Assembly (NCBI RefSeq): GCF_009695935.1
Contig: NZ_VUMY01000024.1
Location: 1-34,561 of the forward strand
Origin: Mobiluncus porci
Lineage (GTDB): Bacteria > Actinomycetota > Actinomycetes > Actinomycetales > Actinomycetaceae
Direction: 5' to 3'
Length of the DNA stretch: 34,561 bases
In this document: one piece after another, positions 1 to 8,469 of the stretch
Layout: each line of letters begins with the position of its first letter
Position numbering within the stretch: position 1 is the stretch's first letter
Made by a program: the position numbers and the translations under genes
Notes under the pieces: model-generated
What the model saw: the letters and a program-made list of their open reading frames with translations, nothing else
Told to the model about the DNA's origin: nothing
Database searches by the model: none

Positions 1-115
1 ACCCGGGAAAACAGACACACAATTTGACCGACCCCAAAGTTCAGCCAAACCAACTTTCAACCCGACTTTAAGGCTCTACAACAACAAAAATCCCGGATAA
101 AAAACACACAATTTG
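1..115. repeat. Imperfect direct repeat pair, 12-bp identical core
   Basis: Two copies of a roughly 25-bp element lie at 1-26 and 91-115. Both begin with CCCGG, run through an A-rich stretch and end in the identical 12-mer ACACACAATTTG (15-26 and 104-115). The first copy touches the window edge, so more copies may lie to the left. I see no coding region between them. The function is unknown. They could be binding sites or the edge of a longer intergenic repeat. Confidence 0.4.
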
Positions 116-138
116 TCCTTTAACCCGATGAGAACGGG

Positions 139-176
139 AAAAACCGCGCTCTAGAAATACTAGAAGCGCGGTTTTT
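139..176. terminator. Bidirectional Rho-independent terminator after rpmB
   Basis: A perfect 12-bp inverted repeat, AAAAACCGCGCT / AGCGCGGTTTTT, encloses a 14-nt loop. The A and T runs flank a GC-rich core, so each strand reads a GC stem ending in U residues. It lies 25 bp beyond the rpmB stop codon (minus strand) and would also stop any plus-strand transcript entering from the left. Confidence 0.85.
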
Positions 177-200
177 CAAGAAAAAGTGCGAGCCTAGCCC

Positions 201-398
201 TTAGCGGGAAGCGGGGCGAACCACTCGATCCGACTTGATGCACTTTGTGCAGACATTTAGATGGGTGGGGGTGTTGTTCACCACCGCGCGCACCCGCTGA
301 ATGTTCGGATTGAAGCGACGCTTATTTCTCCGGTGCGAGTGAGACACACTCATCCCGAAGCCCGGGCCCTTACCACAGATGTCACAAACCGCAGCCAC
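201..398 (-). CDS. rpmB: 50S ribosomal protein L28 (zinc-ribbon, C+ type)
   Basis: This 65-residue protein matches ribosomal protein L28 of the large subunit. It opens with [11 protein letters not shown], has a basic [13 protein letters not shown] segment and ends with CTKC. The two CxxC pairs (CDIC near the N-terminus and CTKC near the C-terminus) mark the zinc-binding C+ form rather than the zinc-free paralogue that many actinobacteria induce under zinc starvation. Translation starts at GTG, placed by a good Shine-Dalgarno (CAGGAG) a few bases upstream. A promoter lies at 479-507 and a terminator at 139-176, so it can be expressed alone. In actinobacteria rpmB usually sits next to and divergent from the DAK2-protein/recG genes. 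Here about 4 kb of catabolic genes separate them. Confidence 0.95.
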   Translation of the reverse strand: MAAVCDICGKGPGFGMSVSHSHRRNKRRFNPNIQRVRAVVNNTPTHLNVCTKCIKSDRVVRPASR

Positions 399-478
399 AA
401 TAATCTCCTGAATTTCGTTCTTTCTAAGTCAGTTGAGATCCTCGAGGAACCTCTGACGCCCAAATGAGCAACCTCACA
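399..478 (-). promoter_or_regulatory. rpmB 5' leader with predicted hairpin
   Basis: The roughly 75-nt untranslated region expected from the 479-507 promoter can fold. On the transcript strand GTCAG pairs with a downstream CTGAC, enclosing a self-complementary TCCTCGAGGA. The fold ends before the CAGGAG ribosome binding site. Leaders of r-protein mRNAs are often folded for autoregulation, but that role is inference only. Confidence 0.35.
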
Positions 479-507
479 ATAATAAGCCTTTTGGGTTCAG
501 GTATCAA
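479..507 (-). promoter_or_regulatory. Sigma-70-type promoter of rpmB
   Basis: On the minus strand TTGATA (502-507) and TATTAT (479-484) are separated by exactly 17 bp, close to the housekeeping consensus. It begins just past the stop codon of the upstream permease gene, so rpmB does not depend on readthrough. The predicted start of transcription is near 472. Confidence 0.75.
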
Positions 508-509
508 AT

Positions 510-1292
510 CTAGGAGATTCCCAGCTCCTGGAGACCTAGCTTGATTACGAGGACAAAGATAAGAACCAGCATGGCGGCTCGGATAAGCCTGGTGCCTCGG
601 GCGAGAACCAGATGAGAGCCCAGGAATGACCCAGCCATGTTGGCAATAGCCAGCGGAATGGCTAGTTTCCACAATATAGAACCGTGGATAGCGAAGATGA
701 AGAGAGCCCCAATGTTTGTAGCGGTGTTGATGACCTTCGCGAAAGAAGTTGCTTTCAAGAAGCTTTGGGAGCCGATCCCACTCAAGGCGAGAACTAGGAA
801 CATTCCGGTTCCGGGACCAAAGAATCCATCATAAAAACCAATTGCTGAAATTATTATGAGGAAAAGGAGTAGATGTCGCTTTGAAATCGGGTAGTCGAAA
901 TCATCCTTACCGAATTCTGGTTTAAATATGAGAAATAATCCGATAATGATAATAGCAAACAGAATAATTGGACGAAGTATATTAGCATCTATTTTCAGTG
1001 TAGCAAGAGCTCCGAGGGCGCTAAACAATATTGCTGGAATTCCAAGGGATAAGAGCTGAGTCAGAGGTGTGGGAATCTTCCGTTGGTAGGTTATGGCGGC
1101 GAGCAGTGTTCCGCATACTGCTGCGGTTTTATTAGTTCCCAAGGCGGCTGAGGGCGGTAAGGAGGGAAGTCCTAGCAATAAAGCCGGAATAAGGATCAAC
1201 CCGCCGCCCCCAATAATTGAATCCACAAAACCGGCAAAGGTAGCAGCCGATAAAAGTAAAGTAATCGTCAACGGGTCGCCAATTCCTAACAT
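510..1292 (-). CDS. TSUP-family (TauE/SafE-like) membrane permease
   Basis: This is a 260-residue, very hydrophobic protein with about eight predicted membrane segments. The family features are an N-terminal helix leading into GFVDSIIGGGGLILIPAL (about residues 21-38) and GTNKTAA (about 52-58), with a second-half repeat containing GFYDGFFGPGTGMFL. The TSUP family moves sulfite, sulfoacetate or other organosulfur anions, and the substrate cannot be read from sequence. I chose the ATG at 1290-1292 because AGGGAGA lies just upstream on that strand. A longer in-frame reading to 1403 would add 37 non-membrane residues without a ribosome site. Its codon choice looks more AT-rich than the neighbouring housekeeping genes, especially at 840-1000, which hints at a separate history. 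It is divergent from aspA. Confidence 0.85.
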   Translation of the reverse strand: MLGIGDPLTITLLLSAATFAGFVDSIIGGGGLILIPALLLGLPSLPPSAALGTNKTAAVCGTLLAAITYQRKIPTPLTQLLSLGIPAILFSALGALATLKIDANILRPIILFAIIIIGLFLIFKPEFGKDDFDYPISKRHLLLFLIIISAIGFYDGFFGPGTGMFLVLALSGIGSQSFLKATSFAKVINTATNIGALFIFAIHGSILWKLAIPLAIANMAGSFLGSHLVLARGTRLIRAAMLVLIFVLVIKLGLQELGIS

Positions 1293-1457
1293 TAAATTCT
1301 CCCTATAAAACAAAACTATTCGTTTCGTCCATATTTTAGACTTAATCGGCATTAGAATAGTATTGTTCGGATTCGCAATGGCGGGAATCTGGCAAATACC
1401 CAATATGCGATCACGAATAATTCCATATCACAGGCTAAAAGTTAGGAAGTGAAACTT

Positions 1458-2900
1458 ATGGAAGCACGCGTAGAGGAAGATCTCCTCGGCGAAAGAGAAG
1501 TTCCGGCGGACGTTTACTACGGGGTACACACGCTGCGAGCTATCGAAAATTTCAGGTTCTCTGGGAAAACAGTCTCGGATGTCCCTGAGTTCATTATTGG
1601 CATGGTTCAGGTGAAAAAGGCCTGTGCTCTCGCCAACGAGGAGCTACATGCTATCCCGCATGACAAAGCCAGAGCCATCGAAACTGCTTGCGATGAGATT
1701 CTGGAAAAGGGGCGATGTCTAGATCAATTCCCCACCGACCTGTTCCAGGGAGGTGCCGGCACGTCGGTCAACATGAACACGAATGAGGTCGTGGCGAACC
1801 TGGCTTTAGAATTGCTGGGCTACGAAAAGGGGCGCTACGACATCATCAACCCCAATGACGACGTCAATCATTCCCAATCTACCAATGACGCCTATCCCAC
1901 GGGGATGAAGCTGGCTATGTATCACGGAGTGGAGCGACTTTGCGAGGAAATTGAGAAATTGGCTGACTCTTTTGAGAACAAGGGAGAAGAATTCAAAGAC
2001 GTTTTGAAGATGGGGCGCACTCAACTTCAAGATGCGGTCCCCATGTCTCTAGGCCAAGAGTTTCACGGTTGGGCGACCAACCTGCGGGAGGACATCGCGG
2101 TGTTAAACCGTGAAGCAGCAGAGCTACTGCATGTGAATCTCGGAGCTACCGCTATTGGGACGGGGCTGAATACTCCACCCGGATATACCAAACTGGTTGC
2201 CGAGAAACTCGCGGAAGTAACGGGCCTACCCATTACCTCCTCGGAAGATCTTATCGAAGCTACCGTCGACAATGGCGACTATGTCCTAGTCCACGCAGTG
2301 CTGAAACGCCTCGCCCACAAACTGTCCAAAACTTGCAATGACCTGCGGTTGCTGTCGTCGGGGCCGCGCTGTGGCCTCCATGAAATCAACCTGCCGGAGC
2401 GACAGGCCGGCTCTTCAATCATGCCCGCCAAGGTGAATCCGGTGATCCCTGAGGTGGTCAACCAGGTCTGTTTCAAGGTGATTGGAAACGATGTGACGGT
2501 GACTATGGCGGCAGAGGCTGGACAGCTTGAGCTCAACGTGATGGAACCCGCCATGGCCGAGTCCATGTTCGAATCCCTCACCTTGTTGACGGCGGCCTGT
2601 GACACTTTGCGAACCAAGTGCGTTGATGGAATCACCGCCAACAGGGAAGTTTGTAGGGCGTACGTGGACAATTCCATCGGTATCGTCACCTATCTCAACG
2701 ACATCATTGGCCACCATAACGGCGATGTGATCGGCAAAGAAGCCGCCCGAACCGGAAAATCCGTTAAGGAACTGGTCGTCGAGAAGGGACTTATGGCCGC
2801 GGAGGACGTCGACAAGGTCTTAACCCTGGAATCATTCATGAAACCCCGCTACTCGGGGAAAGTATGGGCTGATGACGAAACCGGTCTTCCGGTGAAGTAG
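1458..2900 (+). CDS. aspA: Aspartate ammonia-lyase (aspartase)
   Basis: The enzyme reversibly deaminates L-aspartate to fumarate and ammonia. The 480-residue length is right for the family. [13 protein letters not shown] near the N-terminus and [11 protein letters not shown] at about residues 318-328 are the substrate-binding and SS-loop signatures. The YGVHTLRA form and the partner gene favour aspartase over fumarase. I place the start at the ATG at 1458, because AGGAAG sits 8 nt upstream. An in-frame GTG at 1449 would overlap that ribosome site. dcuA follows after 40 bp, so the two probably form an operon for aspartate uptake and fumarate production, as in enteric bacteria. It is divergent from the TSUP gene, with about 165 bp between the starts. 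Confidence 0.95.
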   Translation: MEARVEEDLLGEREVPADVYYGVHTLRAIENFRFSGKTVSDVPEFIIGMVQVKKACALANEELHAIPHDKARAIETACDEILEKGRCLDQFPTDLFQGGAGTSVNMNTNEVVANLALELLGYEKGRYDIINPNDDVNHSQSTNDAYPTGMKLAMYHGVERLCEEIEKLADSFENKGEEFKDVLKMGRTQLQDAVPMSLGQEFHGWATNLREDIAVLNREAAELLHVNLGATAIGTGLNTPPGYTKLVAEKLAEVTGLPITSSEDLIEATVDNGDYVLVHAVLKRLAHKLSKTCNDLRLLSSGPRCGLHEINLPERQAGSSIMPAKVNPVIPEVVNQVCFKVIGNDVTVTMAAEAGQLELNVMEPAMAESMFESLTLLTAACDTLRTKCVDGITANREVCRAYVDNSIGIVTYLNDIIGHHNGDVIGKEAARTGKSVKELVVEKGLMAAEDVDKVLTLESFMKPRYSGKVWADDETGLPVK

Positions 2901-2940
2901 CCCTGGCAGCCATTACAAATATTGAACAAAAGAGATCAAA

Positions 2941-4254
2941 ATGATAATGGCATTTCGATTCATTATTGTCCTTCTCTTCATCTTCATCGGGGCTCGCATG
3001 GGCTCCCTGGGCATCGGCTTAGCGGGTGGCGCCGGCGTTGCGGTGCTGGCACTGACCGGAATGAAAGTGGATCCCACCACCGGCATTCCCTGGGACGTTA
3101 TCGGCATCATTATGGCAGTCATCATGTGCATTGCTGCCATGCAGGCCGCTGGAGGGTTGGATTTTCTTGTCATGGTGACAGAAAAACTGCTCCGCAAACA
3201 TCCCAAAAGAATCACCTTCCTCGGGCCTGTGGTTACCTTCTTCATGACAGTATTTTGTGGAACTGGACACGTGGCCTTTTCCTCGCTGCCGGTTATTGCT
3301 GAAGTCGCAAAAGAAACTGGGATCCGGCCTTCAAAGCCTCTCTCAATTTCTGCCGTGGCTTCCCAAATCGGGATTACCGCCTCTCCGATTTCCGCCGCCA
3401 TGATTGCCATGGCTGCTTTTGTTGAACCCATGGGAGTCTCCTACCTGCAATTGGTGGCAACCATGATTCCGACTACTTTCATCGGATGCATGGTGGGAGC
3501 ATTGGTGGCGAATTTCCAAGGAAAGCCTCTGGAAGAAGACCCGGTTTATCAAGAGCGTAAAGCGGCGGGACTGATCACCATGCACGGGGAGGGGGAATAC
3601 GATATTAAGCCGCGAGCAAAGGCCTCGGTGGCGATTTTCGGAACAGCCATCCTCATCGTCATTGTGTATGCCCTGCTGATTTCTGATTCCATCAAACTGA
3701 TTCCAGGGGATTACCTGCCGCGCAACGCTGCCATCATGACCATCATGATGCTGGCGGGGACAATAATCCTTTTAATGAGCCGTACCTCTGCGGCGGAAGT
3801 AGCTACGCAATCCACGTTCCGTTCCGGAATGTCAGCCTCTTGCTGTATTCTCGGCGTGGCTTGGCTGGGTAATACGTTCGTCAACGGCTATACGGATCAG
3901 ATTAAGGCCCTGGGCGGCGGCATTATTGAGCAGTATCCTTGGCTGTTGGCCGTGGTGCTGTTCTTTGCTTCCGCGCTGCTGTACTCCCAAGGGGCGACTA
4001 CCGCGGCAATGATGCCGGTGGCCATCGCGATGAACGCGGGAGTCGGAACCATGGTGGCATCTTTTGCCGCGGTTTCCGGTCTGTTCCTCCTCCCGACCTA
4101 CCCGACTACGGTCGCGGCAGTCGAAATGGACGACACCGGATCTACCCGAATCGGCAAGTATGTGTTCAACCACCCGTTCTTGCTGCCGGGAGTAGTTTCG
4201 ATTGCGGTATCAGTTCTACTGGGATTCATCGTTAATTTCTTCTTGATTCACTAG
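2941..4254 (+). CDS. dcuA: Anaerobic C4-dicarboxylate transporter DcuA
   Basis: This is a 437-residue inner-membrane protein with ten or more hydrophobic segments. It resembles E. coli DcuA more than DcuB, for example in GARMGSLGIGLAGG, PVIAEVAKETGIRPSKPLS, CILGVAWLGNTFV, FFASALLYSQGAT, GLFLLPTYPT and DDTGSTRIGKYVFNHPF. DcuA catalyses aspartate or malate uptake and exchange with fumarate or succinate. The ribosome site is weak (AAGAGA before the ATG at 2941; a second ATG lies at 2947). It closes the aspA–dcuA unit and is followed by a hairpin at 4275-4306. Confidence 0.93.
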   Translation: MIMAFRFIIVLLFIFIGARMGSLGIGLAGGAGVAVLALTGMKVDPTTGIPWDVIGIIMAVIMCIAAMQAAGGLDFLVMVTEKLLRKHPKRITFLGPVVTFFMTVFCGTGHVAFSSLPVIAEVAKETGIRPSKPLSISAVASQIGITASPISAAMIAMAAFVEPMGVSYLQLVATMIPTTFIGCMVGALVANFQGKPLEEDPVYQERKAAGLITMHGEGEYDIKPRAKASVAIFGTAILIVIVYALLISDSIKLIPGDYLPRNAAIMTIMMLAGTIILLMSRTSAAEVATQSTFRSGMSASCCILGVAWLGNTFVNGYTDQIKALGGGIIEQYPWLLAVVLFFASALLYSQGATTAAMMPVAIAMNAGVGTMVASFAAVSGLFLLPTYPTTVAAVEMDDTGSTRIGKYVFNHPFLLPGVVSIAVSVLLGFIVNFFLIH

Positions 4255-4274
4255 AAGAATTTTTTCGATATTGA

Positions 4275-4306
4275 GCTGGTCTCATCGGTTTTCCGGTGAG
4301 ACCAGC
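4275..4306 (+). terminator. Hairpin after dcuA, probable terminator
   Basis: GCTGGTCTCA pairs with TGAGACCAGC, extended by a T·G and three more pairs to a 14-bp stem closed by a TTTT loop. The sequence after it (CCTGCAATTTTG) has only a delayed T run, so termination may be partial. It lies about 20 bp past the dcuA stop and about 100 bp before the next gene. Confidence 0.65.
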
Positions 4307-4414
4307 CCTGCAATTTTGTCTTGTGAAACCGGGTCTGTCGGGGTGGGACAGGAACTTTGACTTTCCAAGCGCGTAGGTTGGATAGCGAGGTAGCGCAACG
4401 TGAAATGAGTTCGA

Positions 4415-6019
4415 GTGGATACTTTAAGGCAAAGGCTAGAGACGAAAGACCTGAAGATTTGGGTGGAACGCACCACTGATCTCTTAGCTGAATCGGCTGA
4501 TTTGTTGAATGATCTAAACACCTTTCCGGTTCCGAATTTCAACACGGGTTCGAATCTTCTCGCCTCATGGTCTGGGATCGCGAGGTTTTCGAAGGGTCTC
4601 TCGGCGGGACTGAAACCCGGGCAATATACGGCGAACTTGGCTGGGGTTGCCGCGAAGTATCCCCGTGGAGCCTCCGGCATGTTTCTCGCAGCCTTCTTTG
4701 GGGCAATGGCGAAAACCTGGCGTGACACCGCGATTTTACGCCCGGCTGACCTCGTGATGGCAGCGGAAACCATTGAGACCGAGTTTCGCGCTCTGGATGG
4801 GGATGCCGGCCTGGAATACGGCCTCAGTTCCCTGGCAAGCGCGGTAAACGAGGAGCTGTCAAAGCTGGAACTCTATACTCTCTCCCAAGTTATCGGGACC
4901 GCTCTGGTGGGAGCCCAGGAGCGAACCGTTGACTCCGCGGATGCGAATCGGGGAGTGGGAGACGCGGGGTTGGCCGGAGCCTGCCTGATTATCGCGAGCC
5001 TCGCCGATGTGGCCGCCGAAGCTGAAGGGGAGGCTCCCGCAAATGTGGAACTCGTTTCCGCGATGCTTTCCGAGTGGGCCGACCGTTCTCGCACGCTGAC
5101 CAAGGCACTGCGCGCGACTCCGCCCGGGGGGGAATTCGCAGTGACTTTCTGCCAGGTAGGCTTCGCGGCGGACCTGAAGAAACAGCGCGGGGCCTTGAGC
5201 TCTACTTGTTCCGAAGTGCTGTTGACGGGGAGCGTGGACGAGATTGGTTTCGGTGCTTTCACGACGCACGTCCACACTGCGGTTCCGCTCTCCGCTTTGC
5301 CCCACCCGCCGCAGGGCGTATTGCTGGAACACCTTTCCGAAACCGGCATGACTTTACCCGATTCGACCGAGGAAGATCCCCTGCCGGAGCGGGGCAATGT
5401 GGTGTTGCTCTCTCGTTTCACTAAAAAGCCCTTGGCCTCGCCCCGTGCGCATTTGCTGGTTTTGAGCGAGGCTCCGGCGCTGATGGAAATGTTTGCCCGC
5501 GGGGGAGCGACGGTGTTGTTGGAACCTGGGGAGGCCGAACAAATAGACTGGGCTCTCGGGACGAGGAAGGGGCCGGTAGTGGTGATTCCCGCCTCGGAAG
5601 CCACCCGTAAACTGGCCGAACAATTTGTCGAAAGCAATTTGAGCGAGAACCCCGAACGAAGCCTGGTTTTAGCGCCAACCGTTGATGAACTCTCCGCTGT
5701 GTGGTTGTGTGAAGAACTCACCAAGGTCGATTTGCGCTCTCTCCCTCTCGTTCCTGACGGCGGTCTGGAGCGGGAAATCCAGCGAATCTTGAGCGAGATT
5801 CGCGTGGAAAAAATGAGCGACCACCTCGAGTCCCAGTTGGATGGGCTCCTGGCTTTCAGTGGGGAAGAGACCAAGGAGCTCTTCGCGGTTATCGGTGCCA
5901 CCCAGGCCAATCCGGATCGGATGAGTCTGCAAAGTTTGGTCGCCTTGGATCCCCAGATTGAGCTCATCACCTACTACGGCGGACAAACCGGCCCGACACT
6001 GCTCGGAATCCACTCCTAA
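4415..6019 (+). CDS. DAK2-domain/FakA-like protein with altered metal site
   Basis: This 534-residue protein has the three-part layout of fatty-acid kinase FakA/YloV. The N-terminal DhaL/DAK2 domain covers about residues 10-200, the middle domain ends with the THVHT motif near 288, and the C-terminal domain ends in YYGGQTGPTLLGIHS. In FakA the ATP-metal site is PVPDGDTGTN. Here it reads PVPNFNTGSN (about residues 38-47), so both metal-ligand aspartates are asparagine. The later GARGNSG loop is PRGASG, and DSGGKG is DAGLAG. It therefore looks like a full-length pseudo-kinase, which may bind lipid or protein partners without phosphorylating them. No FakB is in the window. The start is GTG, and an in-frame stop lies just upstream. 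It stands before recG, as DAK2 genes do in many actinobacteria. A run of seven G lies at 5126-5132. Confidence 0.85.
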   Translation: MDTLRQRLETKDLKIWVERTTDLLAESADLLNDLNTFPVPNFNTGSNLLASWSGIARFSKGLSAGLKPGQYTANLAGVAAKYPRGASGMFLAAFFGAMAKTWRDTAILRPADLVMAAETIETEFRALDGDAGLEYGLSSLASAVNEELSKLELYTLSQVIGTALVGAQERTVDSADANRGVGDAGLAGACLIIASLADVAAEAEGEAPANVELVSAMLSEWADRSRTLTKALRATPPGGEFAVTFCQVGFAADLKKQRGALSSTCSEVLLTGSVDEIGFGAFTTHVHTAVPLSALPHPPQGVLLEHLSETGMTLPDSTEEDPLPERGNVVLLSRFTKKPLASPRAHLLVLSEAPALMEMFARGGATVLLEPGEAEQIDWALGTRKGPVVVIPASEATRKLAEQFVESNLSENPERSLVLAPTVDELSAVWLCEELTKVDLRSLPLVPDGGLEREIQRILSEIRVEKMSDHLESQLDGLLAFSGEETKELFAVIGATQANPDRMSLQSLVALDPQIELITYYGGQTGPTLLGIHS

Positions 6020-6056
6020 CATTGCGGAGGTCGAATTTTCACGCAGAGGCCTCTAG

Positions 6057-6072
6057 TAGAGTTACCACTATG
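6057..6072 (+). promoter_or_regulatory. Leaderless-type -10 element at the recG start
   Basis: TAGAGT (6057-6062) ends 7 nt before the ATG at 6070. No Shine-Dalgarno is present. This spacing would start transcription at or next to the start codon. No convincing -35 is visible. It is one of six such arrangements in the window. Confidence 0.45.
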
Positions 6073-8448
6073 ATGAACCTTGACGTGCCGCTGAGCCACC
6101 TGGTGCGGGGGAAGACTGTCCTTTCGAAGCTCGCCCATCTCGGCTTGGAAACCCTTGGTGACCTCTTGTGGTATCCGCCGCGGCGGATGTATCGCTGGGG
6201 GGAGTTGACGCGTTTCGACACGCTCACGCCCGGAGCGGACGTGACCCTGTTTGCGGTGGTGATGTCCTCGGAACTCGGTTGGACTCGCCGCCACGATAAG
6301 GCTATGTTGACGGTCGTTTTACAAGATGAGCTCGGTCTTGATGACACGCTTTGGGGGGCGCGCGCAAGGCGTCTCACGGTGCGGTTTTTCGCCAAACATC
6401 CTTCCGCTTTGAGTTTCCACGCGAAGCGTCTCGAAAAGGGAACACTCGGGGTTTTCGCGGGAAAACTCTCCGGCGGGGAGCGCGACGCTTTCTTGGCTCA
6501 TCCGGAATATCAAGTCCTGGAAGACTACGATCCCGAGGTGGCTCGCGAGCTCTCCGCGCGTCCCCAGCCGCTCTACCACGCGACTGCGGGCTTGCCGTCT
6601 TGGAAAATCGAGAAACTCATCGAAACCCAGCTTGCCACCCTGGAAAGCGTCCCCGAGGCGATTCCCGCGGATTTGCGCGAAGCTTGGGGGCTGCCCAGCG
6701 CGGGGGAGGCCCTGCGCTGGCTCCACCACCCGGAGAACGATGAACAGCACGCCCTGGCCTCGGATTATCTGCGGTTTCGGGAAGGGCTTACTCTCGGCGC
6801 GGCTCTAGCCAAAGCCCGAAGCCAAATTCAAGCCCGTCCCGCCTGGGGGCTCGACTTGGAGGCTCGCAGAGGGGAAAGCGGCGAGCCCTTAGTGAAGCGC
6901 TTTTTGGCACGACTGCCCTTCGAACTCACCAAGGGCCAAGAAACAGTCTGGGCGGAGATTGCGGGGGACCTCGCGCGAGAAACCCCGATGAATCGCCTCC
7001 TCCAAGGCGAGGTTGGCTCCGGAAAGACAGTCCTCGCGACGCTCGCGGCCCTTTTGGCGGTTCAAAACGGTCATCAAGCCGCCTTCATGGCCCCCACAGA
7101 AGTCCTCGCCCACCAGCATTTCGAGACCTTGACGAAGCTCTTGGGAGACCTCGGAGATCCCTTCGGCGGGTTCGCGGGACTCGAGGCGGGAGCCGAAACC
7201 GTGCCCCTGCGGCTCTTGACCGGCTCCACTCCCGCCGCGGAGAAAAAAGCCATCCAGGCCGCCTTGGAAGCCGGTGAGTCGCTGCTCGTGGTGGGAACCC
7301 ACGCGCTTTTGAGTAAGACCGTGAAATTCTCCAACCTGGCACTTGCCGTCGTGGATGAACAGCACCGCTTCGGGGTGGAACAGCGTGTGGCGCTGCTGTC
7401 CTCCGGTGAGCGCGCCCCGCATTTCTTGGCGATGAGCGCCACTCCGATTCCCCGAACCGTCGCGATGACGGTCTTTGGAGACCTCGATGTTTCCGTGTTG
7501 TCTGAGCTCCCCAAAGGTCGCGGGGAGGTCAAGACCTTCCTCGTGCCAGAAGCCAATGTGACCTGGGTGACGCGGGCCTGGGCGCGGGCCGCGGAGGAAA
7601 TTCGGGCCGGAGGGAGGGTCTATGTGCTGTGTGCCAAGATTGCCCCCGATGATCCCGCGGAGAGCGCCGCGCGCGGGAAAAGCAGCACGAAGAGCGCCCC
7701 GGAAGACTTGGAGACTGGCGGGTGGAACCCAAGTAACGGTGAGAACTTAGAGGAGCTCGCTCCCGACCGAGTCCTGCACACAGTAGAAGAAACCGCCACA
7801 TACCTCGCCGCCATGCCCGTATTCTCCGGCATCGGAATCGCGGTGGCGCATTCGGGGCTTGACGCGGCGACAAAACAGAGCGCTATCGACAGTTTTTCCC
7901 GCGGAGAAACACCGCTCTTGGTTTCCACCACGGTGATTGAAGTCGGAATGGATGTCCCCGAGGCCTCCATGATGATAATCCTCGATGCGGACCGGTTTGG
8001 GCTCTCCCAGCTCCACCAACTGCGCGGGCGTATCGGGCGAGGGAGTCGCCCCGGCGTGTGCCTTGCGATTGCGCCCCTGGATTTTCCGGGTGGAGGGGGA
8101 GAAGCAGTAACTACCGATACAGTTGCGAGGTCAGTAAAGACCAGCGGCGCCGGCGCGATCACTCCCGCCGTGGAGCGCCTCGAAGCCTTCGCCTCGACCC
8201 GCGACGGCTTCGCCCTAGCCGAGGCTGACCTCCGGATTCGCCGCGAAGGTGATGTTTTGGGCGCCACCCAAGCGGGGCGCAACTCGCGGCTCCAAGTCTT
8301 GTCGCTGGTTACGGATGCGGAGATTATCGAGAAAACCAAGGACGCTGCCGCCAAAATCGTGAACGCAGACCCTCAGCTCGCGAGGAACCCGGAACTCGCC
8401 CGTCTCGTTTTCCGTCTCGGCGACGGCGAGAATCTTACCAAGTCCTAA
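6070..8448 (+). CDS. recG: ATP-dependent DNA helicase RecG
   Basis: RecG remodels stalled replication forks and Holliday junctions. The 792-residue protein has an N-terminal wedge/OB region, then helicase motifs: QGEVGSGKT (Walker A, about residue 313), MAPTEVLAHQH, VVDEQHRFG (DEQH box, about 427), MSATPIPRT, STTVIEVGMDVP and QLRGRIGRG. A glycine/acidic insert near residues 530-575 makes it longer than many homologues. I chose the ATG at 6070 (a second ATG follows at once). The TTG at 6022 would add 16 residues of unconserved sequence. There is no clear ribosome site, but a -10-like TAGAGT stands 7 nt upstream. It follows the DAK2 gene by 50 bp. Confidence 0.95.
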   Translation: MMNLDVPLSHLVRGKTVLSKLAHLGLETLGDLLWYPPRRMYRWGELTRFDTLTPGADVTLFAVVMSSELGWTRRHDKAMLTVVLQDELGLDDTLWGARARRLTVRFFAKHPSALSFHAKRLEKGTLGVFAGKLSGGERDAFLAHPEYQVLEDYDPEVARELSARPQPLYHATAGLPSWKIEKLIETQLATLESVPEAIPADLREAWGLPSAGEALRWLHHPENDEQHALASDYLRFREGLTLGAALAKARSQIQARPAWGLDLEARRGESGEPLVKRFLARLPFELTKGQETVWAEIAGDLARETPMNRLLQGEVGSGKTVLATLAALLAVQNGHQAAFMAPTEVLAHQHFETLTKLLGDLGDPFGGFAGLEAGAETVPLRLLTGSTPAAEKKAIQAALEAGESLLVVGTHALLSKTVKFSNLALAVVDEQHRFGVEQRVALLSSGERAPHFLAMSATPIPRTVAMTVFGDLDVSVLSELPKGRGEVKTFLVPEANVTWVTRAWARAAEEIRAGGRVYVLCAKIAPDDPAESAARGKSSTKSAPEDLETGGWNPSNGENLEELAPDRVLHTVEETATYLAAMPVFSGIGIAVAHSGLDAATKQSAIDSFSRGETPLLVSTTVIEVGMDVPEASMMIILDADRFGLSQLHQLRGRIGRGSRPGVCLAIAPLDFPGGGGEAVTTDTVARSVKTSGAGAITPAVERLEAFASTRDGFALAEADLRIRREGDVLGATQAGRNSRLQVLSLVTDAEIIEKTKDAAAKIVNADPQLARNPELARLVFRLGDGENLTKS

Positions 8449-8463
8449 ACTTGGTAGACTCTC
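8428..8463 (+). other. Hairpin spanning the recG stop codon
   Basis: TACCAAG (8436-8442) pairs with CTTGGTA (8450-8456) around a 7-nt loop that holds the recG stop codon. GAGA (8428-8431) pairs further out with TCTC (8460-8463), with a bulge and a mismatch between. It ends 3 nt before the next ATG. There is no U tract. It could protect the recG 3' end or mask the start of the next gene. Confidence 0.45.
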
Positions 8464-8469
8464 ACCATG
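8455..8469 (+). promoter_or_regulatory. Leaderless-type -10 element at the 8467 start
   Basis: TAGACT (8455-8460) stands 6 nt before the ATG at 8467, with no Shine-Dalgarno. It overlaps the right arm of the 8428-8463 hairpin. Confidence 0.45.

Noticed and set aside
1293-1403. Longer TSUP permease with a 37-residue N-terminal extension
   Set aside because: The ATG at 1290-1292 has a good Shine-Dalgarno and begins directly before the first membrane helix.
4873-5970. A 365-codon open frame on the minus strand, antisense to the DAK2-like gene
   Set aside because: It lies fully inside a well-supported gene, has a Ser/Arg-rich composition typical of an antisense shadow in GC-rich DNA, has no ribosome site, and matches no family I recognise.
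6022-6069. TTG start of recG at 6022
   Set aside because: The added 16 residues are not conserved, there is no ribosome site before the TTG, and the ATG at 6070 begins where RecG homologues begin.
7620-8354. A 244-codon minus-strand frame inside recG
   Set aside because: Antisense shadow of conserved helicase motifs, with Ser/Arg/Pro-rich low-information sequence.
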